In this document: positions 33,359 to 41,879 of the stretch, piece after piece | Layout of the letters: every line of letters begins with the position of its first letter | Position numbering within the stretch: position 1 is the first letter of the stretch | Source: Devosiaceae bacterium | GTDB taxonomy: Bacteria > Pseudomonadota > Alphaproteobacteria > Rhizobiales > Devosiaceae | Length of the DNA: 53,460 nucleotides | Assembly (NCBI GenBank): GCA_021648375.1 | Contig: JAKISW010000019.1 | Span: 1-53,460, forward strand | Direction: 5' to 3' | Program-made: the position numbers and the translations under genes | Notes under the pieces: model-generated | Seen by the model: only the letters and a program-made list of their open reading frames with translations | The model's database searches: none | What the model was told of the DNA's origin: nothing

Positions 33359-34651
33359 TTAAGTCGCCAAAAGCGGCATGGGATCGACAGGTGTCGCGCC
33401 CTGGCGTAGTTCAAAGTGCAGTTGTGGTCTGTTAACGGACCCGGTCATACCGACCGTTCCGATCTGATCGCCACGACGGACCTGTGTGTCATTGGCGATC
33501 GAAAATCCTTTTAAGTGAGCGTAGGCGGAAACATATCCATTGGCATGGCGCACAAGAACCAGATTGCCAAAGCCTTCAATGCCGTCTCCCACGTATATCA
33601 CGGTACCATCTTCAGCGGCCCTTACTGCGGCCCCTTCCGGTGCCTCAATATTGATGCCAGTGCGTCTGGATTGCTCAAAATCAACAATTACGCGCCCGTT
33701 TACCGGCCAGCGAAATCCATTAGCCTGAGCTGCCGGTTGCGCCGGAGCGGTTTGGGACGGAGCGGTAATTACCGGTGCAATCGTTGCAACTCGAACCGGC
33801 TCGTCTGGTGTAGCCGCAGGTGCAGATGGCGTTGCAACCGGGGTTGCCCCCAAAAGATCTTCACGACCGGGAATAATGATTTTTTGCCCGACAAATATCT
33901 GATCAGCTGAACTCAGACCGTTAACGCGTACAATATCATCTGTTTTAACATTATACCGGCGTGCAATCGCATATAGAGACTCGCCTGATTCAACCGTATG
34001 TTTGTAGCCATCATTGGGCACAACACTAAGGGTTGGCGCGCTGCCGCCCGAAGCGATTTGGGGCACCGAACTGTCCTGAAAAGGCTGCGTAACTCGCGCT
34101 GGCGAGATTGCGGTCTGGGTTTGAGCAGGCATGGCTTGTTGACTCCCAACGAATGTGGATTGAGGACGGGCCAATTGGGGCACACCCGGAACGAAGTTTG
34201 AACTGTTTGGAACTGGTGGTGGCAGTTGCGAAGATGAAACCGAGGCAATTGCCAATGGCACCGCAATAATTGAGCCACCAACATTTCCCGGCGGCATATA
34301 CGGCACCGATGGAGTTGTGGTTGCTATATTATTGCGCAACGCACTTGAATTATTGCGCAACGCGCCTGGCATTGCCTGATCAAGCTGCTCTTCGACCGCT
34401 GTTCCCGTAGAAGCTGTTACCAGCGATCTATCCACAGCAGGTGCCGAAGTAAGGCCACCAAAGGATCCAACCGAAGCACAGCCACTCAGAACCAGTACGC
34501 CCAAAATACTAAAAGTAAGAGAACAGGTTTTTTTCAAAGTCGAATTGGTTTTTAAATCGCAACAAATGGATGCCATTGACACTTTACCATCGTGACGCAA
34601 ATTATTGTCAGCGGCATTTTTAAAACCCGTAGCAGGTGTACGCTTACTCAT
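33359..34651 (-). CDS. LysM/M23-domain lipoprotein, NlpD-like murein hydrolase activator
   Basis: A 430-residue outer-membrane-type lipoprotein: signal with lipobox LVLSGCAS (Cys about 58), a Gln/Pro/Thr-rich linker, one LysM domain (about 217-262, YKHTVESGESLYAIARRYN) and a C-terminal LytM/M23 domain (about 325-425). The M23 metal ligands are degenerate. The first His site reads RRTGINI, and the last HxH reads PQLHFEL with only the second His. E. coli NlpD is degenerate in the same way, so this is an activator of amidases rather than a peptidase. The lipobox lies far from the first Met; the Met at 34576 would give a better-sized signal. It sits where M23/LysM genes sit in relatives, but no pcm gene lies between it and surE. 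Confidence 0.9.
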   Translation of the reverse strand: MSKRTPATGFKNAADNNLRHDGKVSMASICCDLKTNSTLKKTCSLTFSILGVLVLSGCASVGSFGGLTSAPAVDRSLVTASTGTAVEEQLDQAMPGALRNNSSALRNNIATTTPSVPYMPPGNVGGSIIAVPLAIASVSSSQLPPPVPNSSNFVPGVPQLARPQSTFVGSQQAMPAQTQTAISPARVTQPFQDSSVPQIASGGSAPTLSVVPNDGYKHTVESGESLYAIARRYNVKTDDIVRVNGLSSADQIFVGQKIIIPGREDLLGATPVATPSAPAATPDEPVRVATIAPVITAPSQTAPAQPAAQANGFRWPVNGRVIVDFEQSRRTGINIEAPEGAAVRAAEDGTVIYVGDGIEGFGNLVLVRHANGYVSAYAHLKGFSIANDTQVRRGDQIGTVGMTGSVNRPQLHFELRQGATPVDPMPLLAT

Positions 34652-34834
34652 TTACTCAACTCATACTCAACTAAACAACTGAGATTGACTTAAGCGCACT
34701 AAGGTAAATAGCGCCTTAAAATACCTAAAATTTAATATAAATCTTCAAAATAGCAATTTTAATGAGGTGGCAAAGACTACCAGACATCACAAACATCGTT
34801 TGGTTTTTTAAGCGGGTTCTATAGAAAACACTCT

Positions 34835-35635
34835 TTAAGCTGGCTTGTTATCCAGCGTTATCCTGCCCTGAAGACGTTCGATTTCATCCAGATCAGACTG
34901 GCGCAACGACAAAGGGGTTATGGAAATCGCATTGTCCTGATGTAGCACATGAAAATCATGCCCCTGTTGCATTGGAGTTGGCGTTTGTGGAATTGAAACA
35001 AAAAACTTTCCGTCATTTATGCTCGGATAATGACGAAAGGCGGAGCGAAAAAATCGCTGGTGGGGAACAAATTCAATGCCCGTCACTTCATTTGCGGAGC
35101 ATATGGGAAAGTTGATATTGTAATAAATATCAGGGTTTCTTGTTTGTGCATTACCTGCCTGCAAAATTAGTTTTTGCAAAACCTCCAGCGCAAATCCGTT
35201 AGTGGTATGCCAAAAAACATCGGCCTGATTTTCATAATCAATGCCCTGAGACAGGGCAATTCCTAAAGCGCCCTGCAACGCCCCTTCCCTGGCGGCGGCA
35301 AGAGTGCCTGAGCAATTTATAATGTCGCCAAGATTTTGACCGTGATTAACCCCTGCCAGAACAATATCAGGCTGCTTGTCCTTTAAAAGATCAGTACAGG
35401 CCACAATCACACAATCAGCAGGCGTTCCGTTGAGGGCAAAAACCCTGTCGGATTTTTTAGTATATTGCAGCTCGGTACCAAGAGTGAGACAGTGGCCAAC
35501 ACCGCTTTGATTGCTTTTTGGGGCAACAACCCACACATCATCGCTCAATTGGGCAGCAATTTCCTGCAAACGCTCCAGACCCGGAGCATCAATTCCATCA
35601 TCATTGGAAATCAAAATGCGCGGATTATCAATCAT
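34835..35635 (-). CDS. surE: 5'-nucleotidase SurE
   Basis: SurE hydrolyses nucleoside 5'- and 3'-monophosphates and polyphosphate in stationary phase. The 266 residues start RILISNDDGIDAPGLERL with the metal-binding Asp pair, then APKSNQSGVGH and the NHGQNLGDIINCSGTLAAAREG region. All are family features. It overlaps serS by 4 bases (ATGA) and is last of the minus-strand run from scpA. The 183 bases between it and the NlpD-like gene hold no gene. Confidence 0.97.
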   Translation of the reverse strand: MIDNPRILISNDDGIDAPGLERLQEIAAQLSDDVWVVAPKSNQSGVGHCLTLGTELQYTKKSDRVFALNGTPADCVIVACTDLLKDKQPDIVLAGVNHGQNLGDIINCSGTLAAAREGALQGALGIALSQGIDYENQADVFWHTTNGFALEVLQKLILQAGNAQTRNPDIYYNINFPICSANEVTGIEFVPHQRFFRSAFRHYPSINDGKFFVSIPQTPTPMQQGHDFHVLHQDNAISITPLSLRQSDLDEIERLQGRITLDNKPA

Positions 35636-36930
35636 TTACCAGGGCCATCAGAATTCACAGCGCCAATGGCTTCCAGCCCGCCCATATAACGCTGTAGCGG
35701 TTCGGGGATAGAAATCGAGCCATCCTCGTTTTGGTAATTTTCCATTACAGCAATCATTATGCGACCAACCGCAACCCCTGATCCATTTAGAGTGTGCACA
35801 TATTCAACTTTGCCATCTTTAGTACGATAACGTGCGCTCATGCGCCGGGCCTGCCAGTCACCGGCGCTGGAAATCGAAGCAACTTCGCGATAGGTATTCT
35901 GCCCCGGCATCCACACCTCAATATCATAGGTGCGACGCATTGTTGCTCCCATATCCCCTGTGCAAAGCCTGACAGTTCGATAGGGCAGTTTTAATCTTTC
36001 CAAAACCTGCTGAGAACATTTGAGCATGTTTTTATGCTCTTCCTCTGAGTTTTCAGGAGTTGTGATCACCACCATTTCAACTTTGGAAAACTGGTGCTGA
36101 CGCAACATGCCCCTGGTATCGCGTCCAGCCGATCCTGCCTCGGAACGAAAGCATTGCGAAAGGCTGGTAACTCTTAGGGGTAGCTCTTCTTCGCTTAAAA
36201 TCTGCTCACGAACCAGATTGGTAAGAGTAACTTCAGAAGTGGGAATAAGCCAGCGGCCATCGGTGGTTTCAAAAGCATCTTCGGAAAATTTCGGTAATTG
36301 CCCTGTGCCCACAAGCGCTTCTGGACGAACCAGCAGGGGAGCAGAGATTTCGGTAAAACCATGATGAATTGTATGCACATTGAGCATGAAATTTGCCAAT
36401 GCCCGCTCCAGCAAAGCCAACTGTCCTTTAAGGACCACAAAGCGCGATCCTGACATGCGAGCGGCGGTTTCAAAGTCCATCTGACCGAGCGCCTCCCCCA
36501 ATTCATAATGTTCTTTGGGGGTAAAATCGAACTGGGTTGGAGCTAAAAATCTATGAAATTCAACATTATCATTTTCATCCATACCCTCAGGCACATCACT
36601 TGCCAGAAGGTTCGGCAATTGCAGCATGGCATCATTCAGGGCCTCGCTTTGAATGCGCTCTTGCTCTTCGCCCTCTTGCACCTTTGCCCTGAGATTGGAA
36701 ACTTCTGCCAGTAACTTTTGCGCTTTTTCTTCATCACCGCTGGATTTTGCCTGCCCAATCTGACGGGAGGAAGAATTGCGTTTTTCCTGCAAATCATTAA
36801 GGGCGGCAATTGTCTTGCGACGCTCATCATCAAGAGCAATTAATTTTTGCGCCTGCGGGCCAAGGCCACGCTTGATCATAGAGGTGTCAAACTCATCGCT
36901 ATTGGCACGTATCCATTTAATATCGAACAT
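35632..36930 (-). CDS. serS: seryl-tRNA synthetase
   Basis: Class II aminoacyl-tRNA synthetase charging tRNA-Ser (and tRNA-Sec); 432 residues. The N-terminal long coiled coil spans about 30-110 (RRKTIAALNDLQEKRN and onward), followed by the catalytic domain. Motif 2 is visible as SQCFRSEAGSAGRDTRGMLR and motif 3 near ALNGSGVAVGRIMIAVMENY-like sequence (here TLNGSGVAVGRIM). It is separated by 77 bases from tatC and coupled to surE by a 4-base overlap. Confidence 0.98.
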   Translation of the reverse strand: MFDIKWIRANSDEFDTSMIKRGLGPQAQKLIALDDERRKTIAALNDLQEKRNSSSRQIGQAKSSGDEEKAQKLLAEVSNLRAKVQEGEEQERIQSEALNDAMLQLPNLLASDVPEGMDENDNVEFHRFLAPTQFDFTPKEHYELGEALGQMDFETAARMSGSRFVVLKGQLALLERALANFMLNVHTIHHGFTEISAPLLVRPEALVGTGQLPKFSEDAFETTDGRWLIPTSEVTLTNLVREQILSEEELPLRVTSLSQCFRSEAGSAGRDTRGMLRQHQFSKVEMVVITTPENSEEEHKNMLKCSQQVLERLKLPYRTVRLCTGDMGATMRRTYDIEVWMPGQNTYREVASISSAGDWQARRMSARYRTKDGKVEYVHTLNGSGVAVGRIMIAVMENYQNEDGSISIPEPLQRYMGGLEAIGAVNSDGPGK

Positions 36931-37007
36931 TAAAATGCCCCGCTGCAGGCGGGCCTCTACTTATTTCCCAGGAAGGATTTTCAAAAACAATAAACTCAAA
37001 CAGCATA

Positions 37008-37874
37008 TTATAGCTGGTCTTTAGCCGCCTCGGCCTCTTCACGTTTTTTTCGAGACCGTTCAACAAATTTTACAGATAATATGGCAATTTCGTAGAGCAG
37101 CAACATGGGCAGGGCAAGGCCCAATTGAGAAATTGGATCAGGGGGTGTCAAAAATGCCGCCACGACCAAAACCGCAACAAATGCATATTTGCGCCAGGAT
37201 TTGAGCTTTTTGCTGTCAACGATCCCGATTCTGGCCAGCAATGTCAAAACAACCGGAAGCTGGAAACAGACCCCAAAAGCAAAAACCAAGGTCATTATCA
37301 AAGAGAGATATTCAGAAACCCTTGGCAGCATTTCAATGGTTACCGAGCCATCTCCCCCACCCTCCATTGAAAGGAAAAATCTCAATGCTAAAGGCATAAC
37401 CCCATAAAACATCACAGCGGCCCCAATGACAAAAAATATCGGGGTGGCAATAAGATAGGGCAAAAAGGCCCCGCGTTCATTCTTGTAAAGACCTGGCGCA
37501 ACAAAGGCGTAAATCTGTGAGGCAAAAACCGGAAATGCCATGAATATCGCACTGAAAAATGAAAGCGAAAGCTTGGTAAAAAAGAATTCCTGAGGAGCAG
37601 TATAAATCAGACGGACATCCTCAACTCCGCCGGTTGCATCCTTGAAAGGCTGTAATAAAAAATCAAATATCCGGTCGGCAAAAATAAAACTGATAACAAA
37701 CAAAACTGCAATCGCGATCATTGAAAATATCAGACGCGTACGCAATTCTGTCAAATGATCAATCAGCGAAGCTTCTGTGCCAGTCAATTCATCGGCTTTT
37801 TTATCTGCTGATTCCGAAGTAACTGATTTCGGCGAATCTTGCTTTGGTGGAATTGTGGGATCATGAACAACCAT
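37008..37874 (-). CDS. tatC: twin-arginine translocase subunit TatC
   Basis: Six-helix core of the Tat system, which exports folded proteins and recognises the twin-arginine signal. The 288 residues carry the N-terminal family motif LIDHLTELRTRLIFS (about 38-52) and FVAPGLYKNERGAFLPYL with the conserved glutamate. Late helices contain LTPPDPISQLGLALPMLLLYE. A hydrophilic N-terminal extension of about 35 residues precedes the motif. The start overlaps the tatB stop by one base (TAATG), indicating coupling. Confidence 0.97.
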   Translation of the reverse strand: MVVHDPTIPPKQDSPKSVTSESADKKADELTGTEASLIDHLTELRTRLIFSMIAIAVLFVISFIFADRIFDFLLQPFKDATGGVEDVRLIYTAPQEFFFTKLSLSFFSAIFMAFPVFASQIYAFVAPGLYKNERGAFLPYLIATPIFFVIGAAVMFYGVMPLALRFFLSMEGGGDGSVTIEMLPRVSEYLSLIMTLVFAFGVCFQLPVVLTLLARIGIVDSKKLKSWRKYAFVAVLVVAAFLTPPDPISQLGLALPMLLLYEIAILSVKFVERSRKKREEAEAAKDQL

Positions 37875-38623
37875 TAACCGGCTTCACTTTTTATGGCTTT
37901 TGATACAGAAGCACCGGATTTTGCGGCGAGTGACGGCTTTGTTGCAACCACACGCGGTTTTTTCGCTGCTGGTTTTTTAGGTGCGGATTTTGGTTTGGTT
38001 GCACTGGCTTTTGCATCGGAATTTGATCGGGATCCTGCTACCGGTTTTTTTGATGCTTTCGCAGGTTTTTTTCTTGTGACTTTTCTTGCAGGTTTGCTTG
38101 CAGGTTTTTTCGCAGATTTCGCTCCATCGTCAGTCAATGCCGGTGTCGCTTCAGCGCCCAACTCATTAACATCGTTTGCCGCCTGTTGATTTTTCTGCAC
38201 AGTTTTTTTCACAGATGCTCTCATGCTGGCGCGAGCGGCACCGGGACCGGAGTTTTCTTTTTGGGAAAGCGGCTCAAGACCTGCCCCCTGCCTGATTTCA
38301 TCAACAACACTTTGCGCATCAGGGTCCGCCGGGGTGATTTTTCCGCTTGGAACCACGGAACCGTCCGGAGCAATGGCATTAAAATCTTCTTCAATTTTTC
38401 GCCGGGTCTCACTCAGGGGAGCAGCTATGGATTGCTTGATATCTTTTAGCTCATCAATCGCTGTAACTTTATTTAACTCCGCTTTGAATTCATTGCCCAT
38501 TTTACGAACACTGCCAACGACTTTGCCAATCTGACGCAACATGGCAGGCAGGTCTTTAGGGCCGACCACGATCAAAGCAATCGCGGCGACGAGCATCATC
38601 TCAGTCCAGCCAATACTCAGCAT
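37874..38623 (-). CDS. tatB: twin-arginine translocase subunit TatB
   Basis: Receptor subunit working with TatC. Residues 1-60 form the membrane helix and amphipathic helix (MLSIGWTEMMLVAAIALIVV, then GPKDLPAMLRQIGKVVGSVR). The C-terminal half of the 249-residue protein is an Ala/Lys/Pro-rich low-complexity tail with repeated SKKP, KPA and APKKPAAKK elements. This makes it longer than the E. coli protein (171), but tails of this kind are common. It lies 58 bases after tatA. Confidence 0.96.
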   Translation of the reverse strand: MLSIGWTEMMLVAAIALIVVGPKDLPAMLRQIGKVVGSVRKMGNEFKAELNKVTAIDELKDIKQSIAAPLSETRRKIEEDFNAIAPDGSVVPSGKITPADPDAQSVVDEIRQGAGLEPLSQKENSGPGAARASMRASVKKTVQKNQQAANDVNELGAEATPALTDDGAKSAKKPASKPARKVTRKKPAKASKKPVAGSRSNSDAKASATKPKSAPKKPAAKKPRVVATKPSLAAKSGASVSKAIKSEAG

Positions 38624-38681
38624 TTACTGCCCTCACTCAGGCACGAGCCAATCGCAAACATATCGTTTGCAATCATTTGGC

Positions 38682-38870
38682 TCAGGCGTCAGTTTTTTCG
38701 GTGTCTTTAGTTTCGGCTTTTTCAACCGGTTTGGGCTCTTCCGTCATTCCCCGTTGAAAAGATTTGATGCCGGAGGCAACTTCACCCATCATTCCGGCGA
38801 TTTTACCGCGCCCGAACAACAACAAAACTGCAACAACGATAATTAATATGCCCCAGGGTCCTGGATTCAT
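38682..38870 (-). CDS. tatA: twin-arginine translocase subunit TatA
   Basis: Pore-forming Tat subunit, 62 residues: short periplasmic N-terminus, membrane helix (about 7-19, WGILIIVVAVLLLFG), the FG-x-GKI hinge and an amphipathic helix (GMMGEVASGIKSFQRGM), then a charged tail. An AGAAGAAAA stretch precedes the ATG. It opens the tatABC order; the 151 bases upstream separate it from an ABC ATPase gene that is not usually here. Confidence 0.96.
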   Translation of the reverse strand: MNPGPWGILIIVVAVLLLFGRGKIAGMMGEVASGIKSFQRGMTEEPKPVEKAETKDTEKTDA

Positions 38871-39021
38871 TTTTCTTCTCCGTAGCGGATCGTGACCTTA
38901 AATGCTTCCATAAAAGCTCAGGACCCAGATTTTCCAGCGCAAGCGCTTGGTTCATGCAGCGCAAACGCCTTTTTCAATAAGCGTGTAACGCTTTATATTG
39001 CATAGATATTGTTATTTACGA

Positions 39022-40185
39022 TCAAAAACAACCATGTGCACGATCAAAAATTAACACGTGTTCGGGTTTTAATGTAACAAAAATGTCTTTTCCCGGCTCA
39101 AGATCGTGATCTGATGGTGCCCTGATGTTAATCGGGGCGGCTATATTATGCACCCCTATTTCAAAAATATCAAACCCCAAGGCTTCTCGTTTGCTTAAAA
39201 CGCGCGCTCTAATCCCTGTGTTTCCCTTAGTCAGATCAAGGGCACCGACCGGGCGAATGGCAATAATTACCTTGTCACCATCCTTGTGGTTAGGAGTTGG
39301 CACCTTACCAAGCGGGGTTGAGGCATGACCATCATTAACCACACTTTCAATTTCAGTCAGGGGAGAAAAAAATCTTGCGGTCGGCAAATCAACGGGCGAG
39401 CGATATATTTTTGCCGCTGTATCAATCTGGGCAACCTTTCCGTTGCGCAACAGGGCAATGCGATCTCCTACCACCATCGCCTCTTCGGGATCATGGGTCA
39501 CTATAATGGTCGTCGCGCTGGTTTCGCGCAGAATTGCCAAGGTTTGAGAGCGGACATTTTCGCGCAGACGGGCATCGAGACTGGAGAACGGCTCATCCAG
39601 CATCAATATCCCCGGTCTTGGAGCAAAGGTGCGGGCCAGCGCCAGCCTTTGTTGCTGACCGCCTGAGAGCATATGGGGGAAGTCATTTTGCCTCTCCAGC
39701 AGGCCAACCCGGGCCAAAGCACTTCGCGCCTGTTTTATGGCTTGTTTTTTATCAATCCCATTCAGGCCAAAGCAAACATTGTTCAAAAGGCTCAGATGGG
39801 GAAACAGGGCAAAATCCTGAAACATCAGGCCAACACCGCGCTGATCCGGCGTTACGGAATATCCAGGCTTTGATACTATTTTACCATTTACCAGAACCTG
39901 ACCGGCGCTAATTTCCTGAATTCCGGCCGCTACTCGCAAAACGGTGGATTTACCCGAGCCGGATTCGCCCAACAAACAGACGATTTCTCCGGGAACCAGC
40001 TCCAGATCAATGCTGTTGAGGACTGGTCGCCCACCAATGGAAACATCTACACCCTGCAAGCACAGAGCGGAGGCAAAGCTAACCCCTGCAGTGCCTCTGG
40101 TACCCCATTCCTGAGTGAGCTGTTCCACAGATTTTTCACCACCAAAGTGGGGGCTGTCATTCATCGCGTGCAAATACCGGGTCAT
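39022..40185 (-). CDS. ABC transporter ATPase, FbpC/PotA-like, orphan
   Basis: A 387-residue importer-type ATPase. Walker A is GESGSGKSTVLRVAAG, the Q-loop is in MFQDFALFPHLS, the signature LSGGQQQRLALARTF, Walker B GILMLDEPFSSLD and the H-loop VTHDPEEAMVV. The C-terminal 130 residues look like the TOBE regulatory domain of iron(III), sulfate or polyamine importers. No permease or binding-protein gene is nearby, so the substrate is open. The longest start (ATG 40185) overlaps scpB by 29 bases; ATG 40164 (overlap 8 bases) is an alternative. It interrupts the scpB-tatA order usual in Hyphomicrobiales. Confidence 0.9.
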   Translation of the reverse strand: MTRYLHAMNDSPHFGGEKSVEQLTQEWGTRGTAGVSFASALCLQGVDVSIGGRPVLNSIDLELVPGEIVCLLGESGSGKSTVLRVAAGIQEISAGQVLVNGKIVSKPGYSVTPDQRGVGLMFQDFALFPHLSLLNNVCFGLNGIDKKQAIKQARSALARVGLLERQNDFPHMLSGGQQQRLALARTFAPRPGILMLDEPFSSLDARLRENVRSQTLAILRETSATTIIVTHDPEEAMVVGDRIALLRNGKVAQIDTAAKIYRSPVDLPTARFFSPLTEIESVVNDGHASTPLGKVPTPNHKDGDKVIIAIRPVGALDLTKGNTGIRARVLSKREALGFDIFEIGVHNIAAPINIRAPSDHDLEPGKDIFVTLKPEHVLIFDRAHGCF

Positions 40186-40888
40186 CTTCTTCTAACGGAT
40201 CCTCATCATCAGATAGTTCACCCTCAAATGGAAGGGGTATTTGCATTTCAGGCGGCAGGCGGGATGATAACATGCCAGAACCTTTCAGCTCTTCCAGCCC
40301 TGGCAGGTCTCCAAGAGAAGAAAGAGAAAAATGATCGAGGAACTCCGGGGTTGTGCCATAGGTCACCGGTCGTCCGGGCGTACGACGGCGCCCGCGCATG
40401 CGCACCCATTGTGCCTCCATGAGCATATCCAGAGTTCCACGCCCGGCAGCAACACCGCGAATTTCTTCAATTTCAGCCCTTGTAACCGGTTGGTGATAGG
40501 CAATTATTGACATGGTTTCCAATGCTGCACGGGACATGGAACGGGTTTCTTTTTCTTCACGTCGAAGCAAAAAACCAAGATCATCTGCAGTGCGAAAGGC
40601 CCATTTATCGCCGCGCTGCACCAGATTGATACCACGATCTGCATAGTTTTTTACCAATTGGGCAAGCAGCAATTCTGTATTGGCCATATCAGTAAGAAAG
40701 GGAGAAATTTCTTTGATGGAAACAGGCTCGGAGGAGGCAAACAGCAATGCTTCTATAACCCGGATATTGCGCCGATTGATCTCGAGTTGTTCAGCTTCAC
40801 TGGCCGCAACATGTGCATCATCAGCGGCATCCATTTCGGCGATGTCAGGTGTTTTTTGTTCCAAATGTTGAGTGGCACCAGTTTTCAC
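40157..40888 (-). CDS. scpB: segregation and condensation protein B
   Basis: ScpB, the winged-helix kite subunit of the SMC-ScpAB condensin, here 243 residues. The two winged-helix domains lie within about 40-200: IRVIEALLFASSEPVSIKEI opens the first, ALETMSIIAYHQPVTRAEIE the second, then RTPGRPVTYGTTPEFLDHF. An acidic N-terminal lead and an acidic C-terminal tail (DDEDPLEEDDPVFARDE) flank the core. It overlaps scpA by 4 bases (ATGA). Confidence 0.96.
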   Translation of the reverse strand: MKTGATQHLEQKTPDIAEMDAADDAHVAASEAEQLEINRRNIRVIEALLFASSEPVSIKEISPFLTDMANTELLLAQLVKNYADRGINLVQRGDKWAFRTADDLGFLLRREEKETRSMSRAALETMSIIAYHQPVTRAEIEEIRGVAAGRGTLDMLMEAQWVRMRGRRRTPGRPVTYGTTPEFLDHFSLSSLGDLPGLEELKGSGMLSSRLPPEMQIPLPFEGELSDDEDPLEEDDPVFARDE

Positions 40889-41745
40889 TTTGAATTCTCC
40901 TCATTTGAATTACGTTCGGCAGAATTTTGTGCAGAGCGTTTGCGGCGCATCAACAATGGCCCAAATGTCAAGGTTTGACGCATTTCCATGCTACCCTCTC
41001 TCACCAGCTCAAGACCGGCAGAAAAACTGGACGCCAGTACCGTATTGCGCTCGGCCGGGCTGGCCAGATACTGGGCCAGATATTTATCCAATGCCAGCCA
41101 TTCAGAACCTTCGCCAATAAGGCGCTCCAAAATTGAACGGGCATCTTTTAGCGACCAGACAACACGTTTTTTTGGCGCATAGTCCACAATTTCATTACGC
41201 TCCCGCATGCCGGCATAGGCACTGAGCAATTGAAACAGCGAAGTATCGAATGCTGTTTCTTTGACAATCGCAACCGCTTCGGGATCGCCACGGGCAAAAA
41301 TCTCTCTGCCCAACCTGGCTCGATTTACCAATTGGGCGGCAGCGTTTCGCATTGCTTCGAGCCTCTTCAAGCGAAACTGCAATATTGCGGCCATCATTTC
41401 GCCGCTTGGTTCTTCATCGTCAATAATTTGCGGGAGCATCAGGCGGCTTTTCAAATATGCCAGCCAGGCGGCCATTACCAGATAATCAGCGGCGACTTCA
41501 ATTCGCTCTTTGCGCACTTTTTCAATGAATAAAAGATATTGCTCGGCCAGTGATAAAACCGATATATTTGCCAGATCCACCTTTTGCCGTCGCGCCATAT
41601 CCAGCAGCAGGTCGAGTGGTCCCTCAAAACCATCAACATCAACATATAAAACCTGAACTTGATCCAAATCCTGCGCTCGCTCTGAGTCATCAGGAGCTTG
41701 CAAAGCCCAGTCTTTGTTTGTTGAGTTTACAATTTTATCCGCCAT
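40885..41745 (-). CDS. scpA: segregation and condensation protein A
   Basis: ScpA, the kleisin that bridges SMC heads. The 286 residues include the N-terminal SMC-binding helix (FEGPLDLLLDMARRQKVDLA, about 39-58), the YLVMAAWLAYLKSRLMLP segment and a C-terminal winged helix (about 220-265). It is followed by a charged tail. It begins the scpAB pair. In related genomes nagZ sits directly upstream of scpA; here only 134 non-coding bases separate it from the SPOR gene. Confidence 0.96.
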   Translation of the reverse strand: MADKIVNSTNKDWALQAPDDSERAQDLDQVQVLYVDVDGFEGPLDLLLDMARRQKVDLANISVLSLAEQYLLFIEKVRKERIEVAADYLVMAAWLAYLKSRLMLPQIIDDEEPSGEMMAAILQFRLKRLEAMRNAAAQLVNRARLGREIFARGDPEAVAIVKETAFDTSLFQLLSAYAGMRERNEIVDYAPKKRVVWSLKDARSILERLIGEGSEWLALDKYLAQYLASPAERNTVLASSFSAGLELVREGSMEMRQTLTFGPLLMRRKRSAQNSAERNSNEENSK

Positions 41746-41879
41746 GGGGCAATTTCACCATTGGGCCACCCCACGTCAAGGAGTTGTTAGTCAAACTCCC
41801 CAACAAGCGGTGCAAACCAGACTTGAGATTACCAAAAATGCCTGCTCTCAATCCCTAGAGAAAATATTGCGAATTATTT

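Noticed and set aside
33359..34651. Active M23 zinc endopeptidase
   Set aside because: Two expected zinc ligands are replaced (RRTGINI and PQLHFEL), as in NlpD-type activators.
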